Origin: Pseudanabaena sp. M085S1SP2A07QC
GTDB taxonomy: Bacteria > Cyanobacteriota > Cyanobacteriia > Pseudanabaenales > Pseudanabaenaceae
Length of the DNA stretch: 64,000 bases
Assembly (NCBI GenBank): GCA_020404895.1
Contig: JADBWK010000016.1
Location: 1-64,000, forward strand
Direction of reading: 5' to 3'
The notes under the pieces were generated by a model, which was not told the origin of the DNA, made no database searches, and worked only from the letters and a program-made list of their open reading frames with translations. The stretch's first letter is position 1. Every line of letters begins with the position of its first letter. Shown here piece after piece: positions 28,541-37,989 of the stretch. A program made the position numbers and the translations under genes.

Positions 28541-29414
28541 TTTAGTAACAGTCATAATTCCTGCTTACAATCGTGCAAGAGTTATTAAATCTTCAATAGA
28601 TAGTGTATTAAATCAGACTTATCAAAACTTTGAAATTATAGTAGTGAATGATGGTTCAAAAGATAATACTTCAGATGTCATTATTGAGATTTTACAAAAG
28701 GACTCTAGAATAACTTATTTAGAACATTCGACAAATTTGGGGTCGCAAAAAGCTAGAAATACAGGAATTAAAGCCTCAAAAGGTGAGTGGATAACTTTTT
28801 TGGATTCTGACGACCAATTACTACTTGATAGCCTAGAAAAAAGATTGAAATTAGCAATTGAGCAGAAAGTAAATGTAGTACATTCAGAATGTTATGTCAT
28901 TCATAATGACAATCAATTGAAATTATTTGGTGTACCTCCTTTTCATGGAAATATATATAAACAGTTATTAACTTCACCTGCTCCAGTATTCCCTTCATTA
29001 TTCATCTCAAAAGAAGCTATTGAAAAAATAAACTATTTAGATGAAAGTATAATTGCTTATCAAGAATGGGATACATCAATTCGATTAGCAAAATTTTATC
29101 CGTTTGGTTTTGTACCTGAGCCAACATTTACCTATGATTGTCGAGGACAGGACACAATATCCAAAAATTTATTGCGTGGTGCTAATGGGTATAAGCAAGT
29201 CATTGATAAGCATTGGAAAGATATTATTAAATATGCAGGCGTGGGTACAATTTCTAGACATTATTCAACCTTATCTAAACAATATAAAAATGTTGATAAA
29301 AGGAAGACAATTGTATATAGACTTGTTTCTTATTTTTATCTCCCTAATTTTATCTTGGATGCTGTTAATGTAACTAAAAAACTATTAAAGAAACTTATAA
29401 AATCAAATAAATGA
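28533..29414 (+). CDS. Glycosyltransferase family 2
   Basis: 293 residues. Canonical GT2 start VTVIIPAYNRARVIKSSIDSVLNQTY, nucleotide-binding VNDGSKDNT and metal-binding LDSDDQ. ATG at 28533 is chosen because AAGGA lies 8 bases upstream; the in-frame ATG at 28518 lacks one. Cytoplasmic with a basic, hydrophobic C-terminus that may touch the membrane. Overlaps the next gene by four bases (ATGA). Specificity unknown. Confidence 0.9.
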   Translation: MDSLVTVIIPAYNRARVIKSSIDSVLNQTYQNFEIIVVNDGSKDNTSDVIIEILQKDSRITYLEHSTNLGSQKARNTGIKASKGEWITFLDSDDQLLLDSLEKRLKLAIEQKVNVVHSECYVIHNDNQLKLFGVPPFHGNIYKQLLTSPAPVFPSLFISKEAIEKINYLDESIIAYQEWDTSIRLAKFYPFGFVPEPTFTYDCRGQDTISKNLLRGANGYKQVIDKHWKDIIKYAGVGTISRHYSTLSKQYKNVDKRKTIVYRLVSYFYLPNFILDAVNVTKKLLKKLIKSNK

Positions 29415-29842
29415 TTGAAAACATTACCAATCAATATCAATTACTAGCAGTAATTGTTTCAGATAAATTTAATAAGCAAGGCATACATTTTTTTACACCA
29501 AATGAACTGTCTCAACAACTTGCCTATATGCATCACCCCACAGGCAAAATCATTGAACCACATGTTCATAACCCTGTTCTTAGAGAGGTAACTTATACCC
29601 AAGAAGTGCTATTTATAAAAAATGGTAAATTACGAGTTGATTTTTATGATGATAATCAACAATATCTAGAAAGTCGTATTCTCGAATCAGGTGACGTGAT
29701 TTTATTAGTCACAGGTGGGCATGGCTTTGAAGTATTAGAAGAAATTGAAATGATCGAAGTCAAGCAGGGTCCCTACGTTGGTGAACAAGATAAGACTAGG
29801 TTTATAGGCATATCATCGAATCAAGCAAATATAAAGCCTTGA
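29411..29842 (+). CDS. Cupin-like small protein of the polysaccharide cluster
   Basis: 143 residues. Beta-rich with a cupin-like pattern: a conserved-looking IIEPHVHN motif supplies metal-binding-type histidines, followed by EVLFIKNGKLRVDFYDD and ESGDVILLVTGGHGFEVLE. Proteins of this shape occur in sugar-biosynthesis clusters, sometimes as isomerases or epimerases and sometimes without known activity. Here it lies between a glycosyltransferase and a sugar aminotransferase and overlaps the former by four bases. Cytoplasmic. Function inferred only at fold level. Confidence 0.7.
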   Translation: MIENITNQYQLLAVIVSDKFNKQGIHFFTPNELSQQLAYMHHPTGKIIEPHVHNPVLREVTYTQEVLFIKNGKLRVDFYDDNQQYLESRILESGDVILLVTGGHGFEVLEEIEMIEVKQGPYVGEQDKTRFIGISSNQANIKP

Positions 29843-29975
29843 TAGTCTTTTCTGCTAAAAAACAACCCACATTTTATATTTAATTGTAACCAGCTACTTA
29901 TGAAGAAGTATAACAATTACAACCAATTCAATAAAAATTGCAACATTAACAATATCAAATTTAGAGCTAACCTCA

Positions 29976-31091
29976 GTGGACTTTATACCCGTCAACGAAC
30001 CATTACTAGATGGCAATGAAAAAAAATACTTAAATCAGTGTATTGACACAGGTTGGATCTCCTCTGAAGGCAACTTTGTCAAACAGTTTGAACAAATGAT
30101 GGCGGCTAAATGCGATCGCAAATATGGTATTGCAGTTAGTAATGGCTCTGTCGCAATCGATGCAGCGATCGCGGCTTTAGGTATCACTAAAGGAGATGAA
30201 GTGATCATGCCTACATTCACTATTATCTCGTGTGCGGCAGCGATCGTCCGTGCTGGCGCATTGCCAATACTCATTGATGCCGATCCCATAACTTGGAATA
30301 TGGATGTTAACCAAATTGAATCAAAAATTACCCCGCGCGCAAAAGCAATCATGATCGTCCATATCTACGGCTTACCCGTAGATGTTGACCCGATCCTTGA
30401 ACTCGCAGATAAGTATGGACTATTTATCATCGAAGATGCCGCCGAAATGCACGGTCAAACCTACAAAGACCGCCCCTGTGGTAGTTTTGGGGACATCAGC
30501 ACCTTCAGCTTTTACCCCAATAAACACATCACAACAGGCGAAGGCGGCATGATCGTCACCAACGACCCAAAACTAGCCGAACGTTGTCAATCTCTACGCA
30601 ATCTTTGCTTTCAACCTCACAAGCGCTTTGTCCATGAAGAGCTAGGTTGGAACATGAGAATGAGTAACCTTCAAGCTGCATTAGGAGTTGCCCAATTAGA
30701 ACGCCTAGATGAATTTGTGAAACGAAAACGGCAAATGGGCAAAATTTATACTAAATTATTAACAGATATCACAACTATCCAACTACCACTAGCTAAAACC
30801 GATTATGCCGAGAATATTTACTGGGTATATGGTCTTATCTTGAACGATGAAGTTCCCTTCGATACAGAAACAGCAATGAAAAAGCTATCTGAGTACAAGA
30901 TTGGAACTCGTCCATTTTTTTGGTGTATGCACGAACAACCTGTATTTCAGAAAATGGGACTATTTGAAAAAGTATCTTGTCCCGTAGCCGAGAAGTTAGC
31001 CCGTCGTGGTTTTTACGTTCCTAGTGGTCTAGCATTAACAGAAGAACAGATAGGTCAGGTTTCTACTAACTTACGGGAGGTTTTGCTATGA
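29976..31091 (+). CDS. DegT/DnrJ/EryC1/StrS-family sugar aminotransferase
   Basis: 371 residues, PLP-dependent. The internal aldimine lysine is Lys183 in FSFYPNKHITTGEGG; the N-terminal half has VSNGSVAIDAAIAALG and IIEDAAEMHGQ. It transfers an amino group to a 3- or 4-keto nucleotide sugar, giving an amino sugar for the glycan. Start is GTG at 29976 (VDFIPVNEPLLDG), since that segment is the normal beginning. Unlike its neighbours it contains HIP1 sites and a higher GC content, so it looks longer resident. Four-base overlap with the next methyltransferase gene. Confidence 0.93.
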   Translation: MDFIPVNEPLLDGNEKKYLNQCIDTGWISSEGNFVKQFEQMMAAKCDRKYGIAVSNGSVAIDAAIAALGITKGDEVIMPTFTIISCAAAIVRAGALPILIDADPITWNMDVNQIESKITPRAKAIMIVHIYGLPVDVDPILELADKYGLFIIEDAAEMHGQTYKDRPCGSFGDISTFSFYPNKHITTGEGGMIVTNDPKLAERCQSLRNLCFQPHKRFVHEELGWNMRMSNLQAALGVAQLERLDEFVKRKRQMGKIYTKLLTDITTIQLPLAKTDYAENIYWVYGLILNDEVPFDTETAMKKLSEYKIGTRPFFWCMHEQPVFQKMGLFEKVSCPVAEKLARRGFYVPSGLALTEEQIGQVSTNLREVLL

Positions 31092-31846
31092 GCATTTTCG
31101 GTGATTATGCTCGTTACTATGACCTACTGTATCGTGATAAAGATTATATTGGAGAAGCCAAATTCATACATGATCTTATTCAAACCCATGCACCAGAAAG
31201 TAAAAATATTTTGGAACTTGGTTGTGGGACAGGTAATCATGCAACACTATTAGCGCAAGAAAGCTATGTTGTTCATGGCATAGATGTTAGCTATGAAATG
31301 TTGCAAATTGCCAATGAACGCATCTCTCAATCATTAGCTTCTAAATTAACTTTTACTCATGGTGATATTCGTCAAGTCCGACTGAATCAAAAGTTTGATG
31401 TTGTCATATCTCTATTTCATGTCATCAGCTATCAAACCACTAATCAAGATTTATTAGCTGCCTTTGCTACAGCTAAAGCCCATTTAAAACCCAATGGCAT
31501 ATTTATATTCGATGTCTGGTATGGTCCCGCCGTACTAACAACTCCACCAGAGGTTAGAGTAAAAAGATTAGAAGATAAAACAGTCCAAATAACCCGCATT
31601 GCTGAACCAGTAATCTATCCCAATGAAAATTTAGTTGACGTTAATTATTACATCTTTATTAAAGATAAAAAGAATAATACAATAACAGAATTACAAGAAA
31701 CTCATAAAATGCGCTACTTATTCAAACCAGAAATTGAAATGCTGATTGAAAATTCAGGATTAAAAATCAAGAGCTGTCAAGAATGGCTTACTAATGAGAA
31801 TGCAAATTTTGATACTTGGAATGTTTATTTCTTGGCTAAGAAATAG
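31088..31846 (+). CDS. Class I SAM-dependent methyltransferase
   Basis: 252 residues. The N-terminus FGDYARYYDLLYRDKDY and motif I NILELGCGTGNHATLLA (residues about 40-56) are typical of a small methyltransferase group found beside sugar aminotransferases. FDVVISLFHVISY is the post-motif. Likely N- or O-methylates the amino sugar produced by the preceding DegT-type enzyme; this pairing is inferred from the overlap. Cytoplasmic. Confidence 0.88.
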   Translation: MSIFGDYARYYDLLYRDKDYIGEAKFIHDLIQTHAPESKNILELGCGTGNHATLLAQESYVVHGIDVSYEMLQIANERISQSLASKLTFTHGDIRQVRLNQKFDVVISLFHVISYQTTNQDLLAAFATAKAHLKPNGIFIFDVWYGPAVLTTPPEVRVKRLEDKTVQITRIAEPVIYPNENLVDVNYYIFIKDKKNNTITELQETHKMRYLFKPEIEMLIENSGLKIKSCQEWLTNENANFDTWNVYFLAKK

Positions 31847-33076
31847 ATGAAGATAGCAGTTCTAATCAGTTGTCTGAGTGAAGAAATTGGCGGTGGATAC
31901 ACTTTTGAGTCTCAATTACTGGAAGAGATAATAAAAGTGTCAGCATACTTATCCCATGAGCTTATTTTATTTATACCCAATCCTCAAAAGTCAGATTACC
32001 TAATAAATCTGCCCATTCAAGTTGTTTCTACACATAGATCAGTTATCGAAAGAATTTATTCCTATCTAGCATTTAGATTTAAATTTATAGTTCATAAATT
32101 ATTCAATACAACTTATACTTTTGAATATAAAAATGGTCTTAAACGCCATATTAATAACCTGATACGTCATTATAAGATAGATATTATTTTATCTCTTTCA
32201 CCAATTGCTTTTACTCAGATAGACTGTCCTTATATAACGCCAATTTGGGACTTAGCACATCGGATATATCCTTATTTCCCTGAAGTTAGTTCTAACGGAC
32301 AATGGGAAGAACGTGAGAACTATTACACACATGTAATAAAACGAGCAACCTTTATTATTACTGGTACAGAAGCAGGTAAAGCTGAAATTGAAAAGTTTTA
32401 CCAGATTCCTCCAGAGAGAATAAAAGTTATTCCATTATTTACACCCAAACTTCAATCAAAAACTAATTCAATCAATCAAGACATAACCCAAAAGTATTGT
32501 ATTCCAAAGCAATATTTATTCTATCCTGCCCAGTTCTGGTCACACAAAAACCATGTCTCTATATTGCTGGCAATGCAAATGTTAAAAAATGACTATGGAT
32601 TGAATCTGTCATTAGTCTTAGTAGGATCTGATAAAGGAAATGCTGATTATGTTAAGTCTATGGTACAGAAGCTTGAGTTATCTGGTTATGTTTATTTTTT
32701 AGGATTTGTGCCACAAGAAGATATGCAGCCTCTCTACTGTCAGGCTTTTGCATTGATATATATGACTTTCTTTGGTCCCGATAACTTACCTCCTCTTGAG
32801 GCTATGTCTTTAGGCTGTCCTGTCATAGCCTCCAATGTATCAGGAGCAAGAGAGCAACTAGGAGATGCAGCTTTAATAGTGGATCAAAGGAATGCTCAAG
32901 CGATCGCCAATGCAATAAAGCTATTATTTGATGATCCTATACTGCGGAATAATTTAATTGAGCGTGGTTTAGTACGTGCTAATCAATGGAAAGTTGAGGA
33001 TTATGCAGGGGAGTTGTTTAAATTGATCGATGATTTCAAAACAGTTCGTCGTTGCTGGGATAGAATGATTTTATGA
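31847..33076 (+). CDS. Glycosyltransferase, GT4 family
   Basis: 409 residues, starting immediately after the preceding stop. GT-B fold with FYPAQFWSHKNHVSILLAM (start of the nucleotide-binding half) and the E-x7-E motif region FGPDNLPPLEAMSLGCPVIASN. One HIP1 site in the C-terminal part, otherwise AT-rich. Retaining transferase by family. A 210-bp MITE-like element follows its stop, splitting the cluster. Confidence 0.9.
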   Translation: MKIAVLISCLSEEIGGGYTFESQLLEEIIKVSAYLSHELILFIPNPQKSDYLINLPIQVVSTHRSVIERIYSYLAFRFKFIVHKLFNTTYTFEYKNGLKRHINNLIRHYKIDIILSLSPIAFTQIDCPYITPIWDLAHRIYPYFPEVSSNGQWEERENYYTHVIKRATFIITGTEAGKAEIEKFYQIPPERIKVIPLFTPKLQSKTNSINQDITQKYCIPKQYLFYPAQFWSHKNHVSILLAMQMLKNDYGLNLSLVLVGSDKGNADYVKSMVQKLELSGYVYFLGFVPQEDMQPLYCQAFALIYMTFFGPDNLPPLEAMSLGCPVIASNVSGAREQLGDAALIVDQRNAQAIANAIKLLFDDPILRNNLIERGLVRANQWKVEDYAGELFKLIDDFKTVRRCWDRMIL

Positions 33077-33082
33077 AACAAG

Positions 33083-33292
33083 GGCACTGGTTCCGTACTG
33101 TGAGGAGAAGAAAGTCTTATTACGCAGGGATTACAGGAATCTGTTTCCAAAGTAATTTAACATGATTTTTAAGTGGATATTTCTGTATCCCCTATTTTTA
33201 AGTTAGTCTACTGCCATACAAGGTTCTTTTAACTAAAGGTGTAATCCTTGCTATGCATGGCTTTTACTTACACATATGACAGAACCAGTGCC
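33083..33292. mobile_element. 210-bp MITE-like element in the polysaccharide cluster
   Basis: The 362-bp gap between two glycosyltransferase genes holds a sequence bounded by GGCACTGGTTC and GAACCAGTGCC. The inverted similarity extends imperfectly about 50 bp inwards (GTAATCC inside each end). It has no coding capacity and no clear target duplication. The remaining 33293-33438 is AT-rich spacer with nothing recognised. Possibly a non-autonomous derivative of an insertion sequence; the family was not identified. Confidence 0.65.
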
Positions 33293-33438
33293 GTCCATTT
33301 CAATTAACAAGAATTTTAGATAAAAGATTCTTCTCTGAATGACTACAGTACTTTGCGCTTACATCAAATCCAGAGAAAAATTGAAAAGCGCCACAAAGTG
33401 CTAACTAAGTAAATTTCTGTGACTATTCCTAAGAAAGT

Positions 33439-34197
33439 ATGTTGACTATTATTACCATAACAAAGGATGACTTAACTGGGTTAAAAAGAACTATTCTTAG
33501 TACGCAAAAGTTAAGGATGAGTTACGATATCATACAAATTATTATTGATAGTAGCAATATTGATATACACCAAAATATAAATGGTTATATTCAAGAAGAA
33601 ATAAATACTAAGTTGTACTATCAAGAAGCCCAAGGCATATCCCTTGCTTTTAATTGTGGGGTAAACGTGTCTAACAATGAATGGTTATGGTTTTTAAATA
33701 GTGGCGATGAAATTCATCCCGATTTAGATTTAGATTTATTTATGAAAATTATTAATGTATCTACCGCAGATATTATATTTTTTAGAATAGAATTTATTAA
33801 TCCCAAAAAACCTAAGGATAGCTTTTTATCAAATCAGCCTTCATTTCTAAAGATATGGTTTCCAATATATGACTGGCATACTCATCCTGGTAGTCTTATT
33901 CAAAAAAGTAAATTTTTAGAGTGTGGTCAATTTGATACTAAACTTAAAATCGCAATGGACACAGATCTTTGGTTTAAAGCTTTTGCCCATGATTATAAAG
34001 TAGATTTGATTTCATTGGTAATCGCTAAATTTTATATGGGAGGAATTTCTAGTAACGCTCCAGAGACATATAGGGAGCTAGATATTATCATGGGTAGATA
34101 TTTTTTTGTAGCTATAAAAATATTAGTTAATAAGTTTGTAAGATTATTGAGAGAGTGGATCTTTTATAAACGGGCTAGGAGATGGTTTAAACCATGA
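33439..34197 (+). CDS. Glycosyltransferase family 2 (colanic-acid WcaE-like)
   Basis: 252 residues. Starts LTIITITKDDLTGLKRTILS, with WLWFLNSGDEIHPD as the DxD-equivalent and WHTHPGSLIQKSKF downstream, a layout seen in WcaE/AmsE-type GT2 enzymes. Basic C-terminus. AT-rich, without HIP1 sites. Four-base overlap with the next gene. Specificity unknown. Confidence 0.88.
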   Translation: MLTIITITKDDLTGLKRTILSTQKLRMSYDIIQIIIDSSNIDIHQNINGYIQEEINTKLYYQEAQGISLAFNCGVNVSNNEWLWFLNSGDEIHPDLDLDLFMKIINVSTADIIFFRIEFINPKKPKDSFLSNQPSFLKIWFPIYDWHTHPGSLIQKSKFLECGQFDTKLKIAMDTDLWFKAFAHDYKVDLISLVIAKFYMGGISSNAPETYRELDIIMGRYFFVAIKILVNKFVRLLREWIFYKRARRWFKP

Positions 34198-35372
34198 AAA
34201 TCCTTGTAGTTGCCTTTGCTGATAATATTCATACTGTAAGATGGATGAATCAAATAAACAATCAAGACTATGATCTATATCTATTTCCGAATCATAACCA
34301 TCAGAAAATATCAAGCACTCTCAATACCAACATCAAAATAGTCAAAGCAAATATTTTTAAGTATTTACGATATTACTTCCTCAAAATTATTAATCAGCTT
34401 ATTCACAGAAAAAAACATAAGGAGATAAATGAACATCTTTATAATGTATTCCGAGCAAATCAAATTCATCAATTCATTCAGAATAAAAAACCTGATATTA
34501 TCCATTCTCTAGAGTTTCAAAATTCTTGCTATCTTACCCTGTTTACAAAACAAAAATATTATCAAAATAAATCGTTTCCCAAATGGATTGCAACCAACTG
34601 GGGTAGTGATATTTACCTATTTGGCAGACTTAAAAAACATGAAAACACAATTCGTCAAGTTTTAGCAGAATGTGATTATTATTCCTGTGAATGTGATCGT
34701 GATATTAAATTAGCTCAAGATTTTGGTTTTCAAGGTCGATTTTTACCAGTTTTCCCCAATACAGGAGGTTTTGAATTAGGACTTATTTCTAAACTTAGAC
34801 AGAAAGGATCAACTTCTGAAAGAAAAATTATCATGCTCAAAGGCTATCAAACTTGGGCAGGGAGAGCATTATTTGGCTTACGAGCATTAGAACGTTGCGC
34901 TGATATATTACATGGATACCATATCTACGTCTATTCCGCCAGAACTGAAGATATCCAAATAGCAATAGAGTTATTTGCAAACTCAACAAAAATTCCCATA
35001 ACAGCTATTCCCCTTAGCTCATCTCATCAAACACTCCTTGAATTACACGGTAAAGCCAGAATCTCTATTGGATTAAGTATTAGTGATGGTATCAGCACAT
35101 CCTTACTAGAAGCTATAGTTATGGGTTCTTTCCCAATTCAGTCATGGACAGCCTGTGCTAATGAATGGTTAGTCGATGGAGAAACAGGATTATTAGTTTC
35201 TCCTGAAGATGTAGAAGTAATTGAATCAGCTATTCGTAAAGCACTAGCAGATGATCAACTCGTTGATACAGCATCCCAAAGAAATTATGAGCTAGCCAAC
35301 ACAAGGTTAGATAATAAAGCCCTAAAGCAAAAAACAATTCAGTTTTATCGAACAGTACTTGAAGATCAATAA
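34194..35372 (+). CDS. Glycosyltransferase, GT4-like
   Basis: 392 residues, GT-B fold. The N-terminal half has KILVVAFADNIHTVRWMNQI and a Trp-rich ATNWGSDIYLFG; the C-terminal half carries the GT4-like SIGLSISDGISTSLLEAIVMGSFP and ends in a typical helical tail. The catalytic Glu pattern is present (SLLEAIVMG), although the upstream Glu position is changed. Overlaps the preceding gene by four bases; six-base gap to the next. Confidence 0.87.
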   Translation: MKILVVAFADNIHTVRWMNQINNQDYDLYLFPNHNHQKISSTLNTNIKIVKANIFKYLRYYFLKIINQLIHRKKHKEINEHLYNVFRANQIHQFIQNKKPDIIHSLEFQNSCYLTLFTKQKYYQNKSFPKWIATNWGSDIYLFGRLKKHENTIRQVLAECDYYSCECDRDIKLAQDFGFQGRFLPVFPNTGGFELGLISKLRQKGSTSERKIIMLKGYQTWAGRALFGLRALERCADILHGYHIYVYSARTEDIQIAIELFANSTKIPITAIPLSSSHQTLLELHGKARISIGLSISDGISTSLLEAIVMGSFPIQSWTACANEWLVDGETGLLVSPEDVEVIESAIRKALADDQLVDTASQRNYELANTRLDNKALKQKTIQFYRTVLEDQ

Positions 35373-35378
35373 AAATAT

Positions 35379-36290
35379 ATGACTCAAATTAGTATTATAA
35401 CCCCAATATATAATTGCTCTGGTAATATCTCCAATCTTGTATTAGCTTTACAATCTCAAGATATTGATCGCACTACAGAAATTATAATTGTTGATAATAA
35501 TTCAACAGATAGCTCATTTGAAATCGCACAAACTTTTGCTCACATTCCTAACATCACAGTTGTTAATCAAAGCCAAATCCAAAGTGTTGCCGCCACTCGT
35601 AATAAAGGGATTAAACTCGCTAATGGGGAGATACTTGCTTTTATAGATGGTGATTGTATTCCTGAATTAGATTGGCTTAGTCAGGGTATTCAATGTATGC
35701 AGGATAATAAAGTTGAACGAGTAGGAGGAAGAATTAATATTAGACCACTTTCAGCTAAAGGATCTATTTATTCCATAATTGAGGCTTTATTTTGCTATGA
35801 CCAAGAAAGTGCCGTAAATGGTGTGGGGGCTTGTATAACGCCTAATTTATTTGTTAAACGAGACGTTTTTGATATGGTTGGCGCGTTTAATGAAACTTTT
35901 CCTGAAGCATCGGTTGAAGACATGGAATTTGGAATGAGAGCTACTCGATTAGGAATCACTTTAGCCTATGCTGATAAAGCGATCGTCTGGCATCCCCCCC
36001 GACAAACCTTCAAAGAAATGTGGCATAAGTCAAAAAGAAATGGTAAAGGGACTTTTATCCTATGCCAACAAAATCCCAAATGGGCGGGCAAGTATGGCTG
36101 GAAACATCCTTTAAGATGTATTAAGATAATGATTTCATTACGCAAACCAAACTGGAAATTATTGTCATTCCCATATCAACAATTATCTTTAATTACAAGA
36201 ATAAAAATATACCTGATGACATTGGTAGTTATTAATCTCGGTGAAGCCTATGGATATTTGCGATCGTGGATAGAACATTTTTCTAGATAA
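35379..36290 (+). CDS. Glycosyltransferase family 2
   Basis: 303 residues. GT2 opening ISIITPIYNCSGNISNLVLAL, VDNNSTDSS, and metal-binding FIDGDCIPE. AATRNKGIKLANGE is a typical GT2 helix. Central WxPPRxTFKEMWHK-type segment (WHPPRQTFKEMWHKSKRNG) suggests membrane proximity. The C-terminus has a weak hydrophobic stretch. Seven bases separate it from the GT8 gene. Sugar unknown. Confidence 0.9.
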   Translation: MTQISIITPIYNCSGNISNLVLALQSQDIDRTTEIIIVDNNSTDSSFEIAQTFAHIPNITVVNQSQIQSVAATRNKGIKLANGEILAFIDGDCIPELDWLSQGIQCMQDNKVERVGGRINIRPLSAKGSIYSIIEALFCYDQESAVNGVGACITPNLFVKRDVFDMVGAFNETFPEASVEDMEFGMRATRLGITLAYADKAIVWHPPRQTFKEMWHKSKRNGKGTFILCQQNPKWAGKYGWKHPLRCIKIMISLRKPNWKLLSFPYQQLSLITRIKIYLMTLVVINLGEAYGYLRSWIEHFSR

Positions 36291-36296
36291 CAACTT

Positions 36297-37238
36297 ATGC
36301 AAATAGATTCAGAAAAAATAGAAATAGTTACAGCCTGTGATGACAACTATGTACAGCACTTAGGAGTAATGCTATGTTCTCTTTTAGAGAATACATTACA
36401 TAGAGAAAAAATTAATATTTGGGTGATTGATGGTGGTATAACTCCTGTTAATAAACATAAGCTTTCGGATTTTATTGTTTCCATCTATAATATAAAGATA
36501 CGCTATCTATATATTGACCAAAATATTTATCTGAGATTCCCAATTAGCTTCCACTTTACACATACTATATATTATCGTATATCTATTCCTATATTATTTG
36601 ATGTATCTGTTTCTAAAGTACTCTATTTAGACTCGGATATGATTATTAAAAGTGATATTAGCAAGATTTGGAATGTTGATATATCTGAATTTTATGCCGC
36701 ATCTGTTGAAGCTCTAGGTTTTGAAAAAAGATATGCAGATCTAAATATGTTAAGTGAATCAATATATTTCTGTTCTGGACTTTTAATGATGAATCTTAAA
36801 AAATGGAGAGAAGATGATGTTATGAATAGAGTTATCCACTTTATTGAAGATAATCAATCTAAAATTCAAATGTGGGATCAAGATTCATTAAACTCCATTC
36901 TCTGTGGCAAATGGCTGCCTTTACCTCTTGATTGGAATCAACAAACATATTTTTTCGATGATGAAATATATAATAAATTCTGTAATAGAGAAGATTTTAT
37001 TAAAGCTAGAGATTGCCCTTCAATTATTCACTATACATCTTCGCACAAGCCATGGCATTATATGAATGACCATCCATACAAATATGAATATTTTAATTAT
37101 TTAAAATTAACACCATGGAAGGAATTCTCACCTAAATTTAGTTTGTTAATTCGTATAAAGAAAATGCTAAGAGTTATTATTCCAAAAACAATATGGCTTA
37201 AAGTATATAAAACAATCTCTTCATTTATTTCTAGTTAA
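36297..37238 (+). CDS. Glycosyltransferase family 8
   Basis: 313 residues. Begins IEIVTACDDNYVQHLGVMLCSLLENT, the GT8 signature, with metal-binding DSD in KVLYLDSDMIIKSDI, and a late HYTSSHKPW motif with the conserved histidine. Retaining transferase of the LgtC/RfaI type, usually adding galactose or glucose in lipopolysaccharide cores or capsules. Strongly AT-rich. 16 bp precede the next gene. Confidence 0.92.
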   Translation: MQIDSEKIEIVTACDDNYVQHLGVMLCSLLENTLHREKINIWVIDGGITPVNKHKLSDFIVSIYNIKIRYLYIDQNIYLRFPISFHFTHTIYYRISIPILFDVSVSKVLYLDSDMIIKSDISKIWNVDISEFYAASVEALGFEKRYADLNMLSESIYFCSGLLMMNLKKWREDDVMNRVIHFIEDNQSKIQMWDQDSLNSILCGKWLPLPLDWNQQTYFFDDEIYNKFCNREDFIKARDCPSIIHYTSSHKPWHYMNDHPYKYEYFNYLKLTPWKEFSPKFSLLIRIKKMLRVIIPKTIWLKVYKTISSFISS

Positions 37239-37254
37239 TTTACCATTACTTAAA

Positions 37255-37947
37255 ATGTCAATTATTAATAAAATTCTCAGGAATATGCCACCCCGTCCCT
37301 TAGGTGTTGCCCTAGCCTGTCTTAAAATATTAGAGTTCGATTATGGTCATTTCAAATCAAGTCTAAAATATGCAGCTATAGATAGAACAAGTAATCCAAT
37401 ACCATGGTACACATATCCCGCTATTGAATATATTAGACAGCTAAATTTCTCTGACAAAAATATTTTTGAATATGGTTCAGGAAATTCTAGTTTGTTTTGG
37501 GCTAGTATTTCAAAATCTGTAATTAGTATAGAAAATGATGAAGACTGGTTCAATAAAATTTCCTCTAGAAACTATTCTGAGAATTTAAAAATCAATTTTA
37601 TTGAAAATGAAGACCTATATACCAATCACATCTTGAATTATTCGGATACTTTTGATGTAATTATTATTGATGGAAACTTCAGCCGATATAAGTGCGCTCA
37701 AATTGCAGTTAGCAAACTTAGTCAAGGTGGAATGATAATTTTAGATAATGCGGACTGGTGGGTAAAAGCTGCGAGTTTTTTGCGATCGCAAAATCTAATT
37801 GAAGTAGACATGACTGGATTTAGTCCTATCAATGGCTATACTTTGACAACATCCTTCTTTTTTCATAGAGAATTCAATTTCCAACCAAAGTCAGAGAACC
37901 AACCAGAGCACGGCTTAGGTGCATTGAGGCAATATGCGGAAGAGTAG
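37255..37947 (+). CDS. SAM-dependent methyltransferase-like protein
   Basis: 230 residues. NIFEYGSGNSSLFWAS is a clear motif I, ISIENDEDWFNKI the second motif, and VIIIDGNFSRYKCAQIAV with GGMIILDNADWW the later core strands. Resembles class I methyltransferases that act on sugars or small molecules. A HIP1 site lies near the 3' end. Cytoplasmic. Target not known; methylated sugars would fit the cluster. Confidence 0.8.
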   Translation: MSIINKILRNMPPRPLGVALACLKILEFDYGHFKSSLKYAAIDRTSNPIPWYTYPAIEYIRQLNFSDKNIFEYGSGNSSLFWASISKSVISIENDEDWFNKISSRNYSENLKINFIENEDLYTNHILNYSDTFDVIIIDGNFSRYKCAQIAVSKLSQGGMIILDNADWWVKAASFLRSQNLIEVDMTGFSPINGYTLTTSFFFHREFNFQPKSENQPEHGLGALRQYAEE

Positions 37948-37989
37948 TTGTTTAATTGTAATTAGGATTTCTGTGAATTTAGGAAGTAT

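Noticed and set aside
33077-33438. Gene in the gap between glycosyltransferases
   Set aside because: No frame of useful length; the sequence is explained better by an inverted-repeat element.
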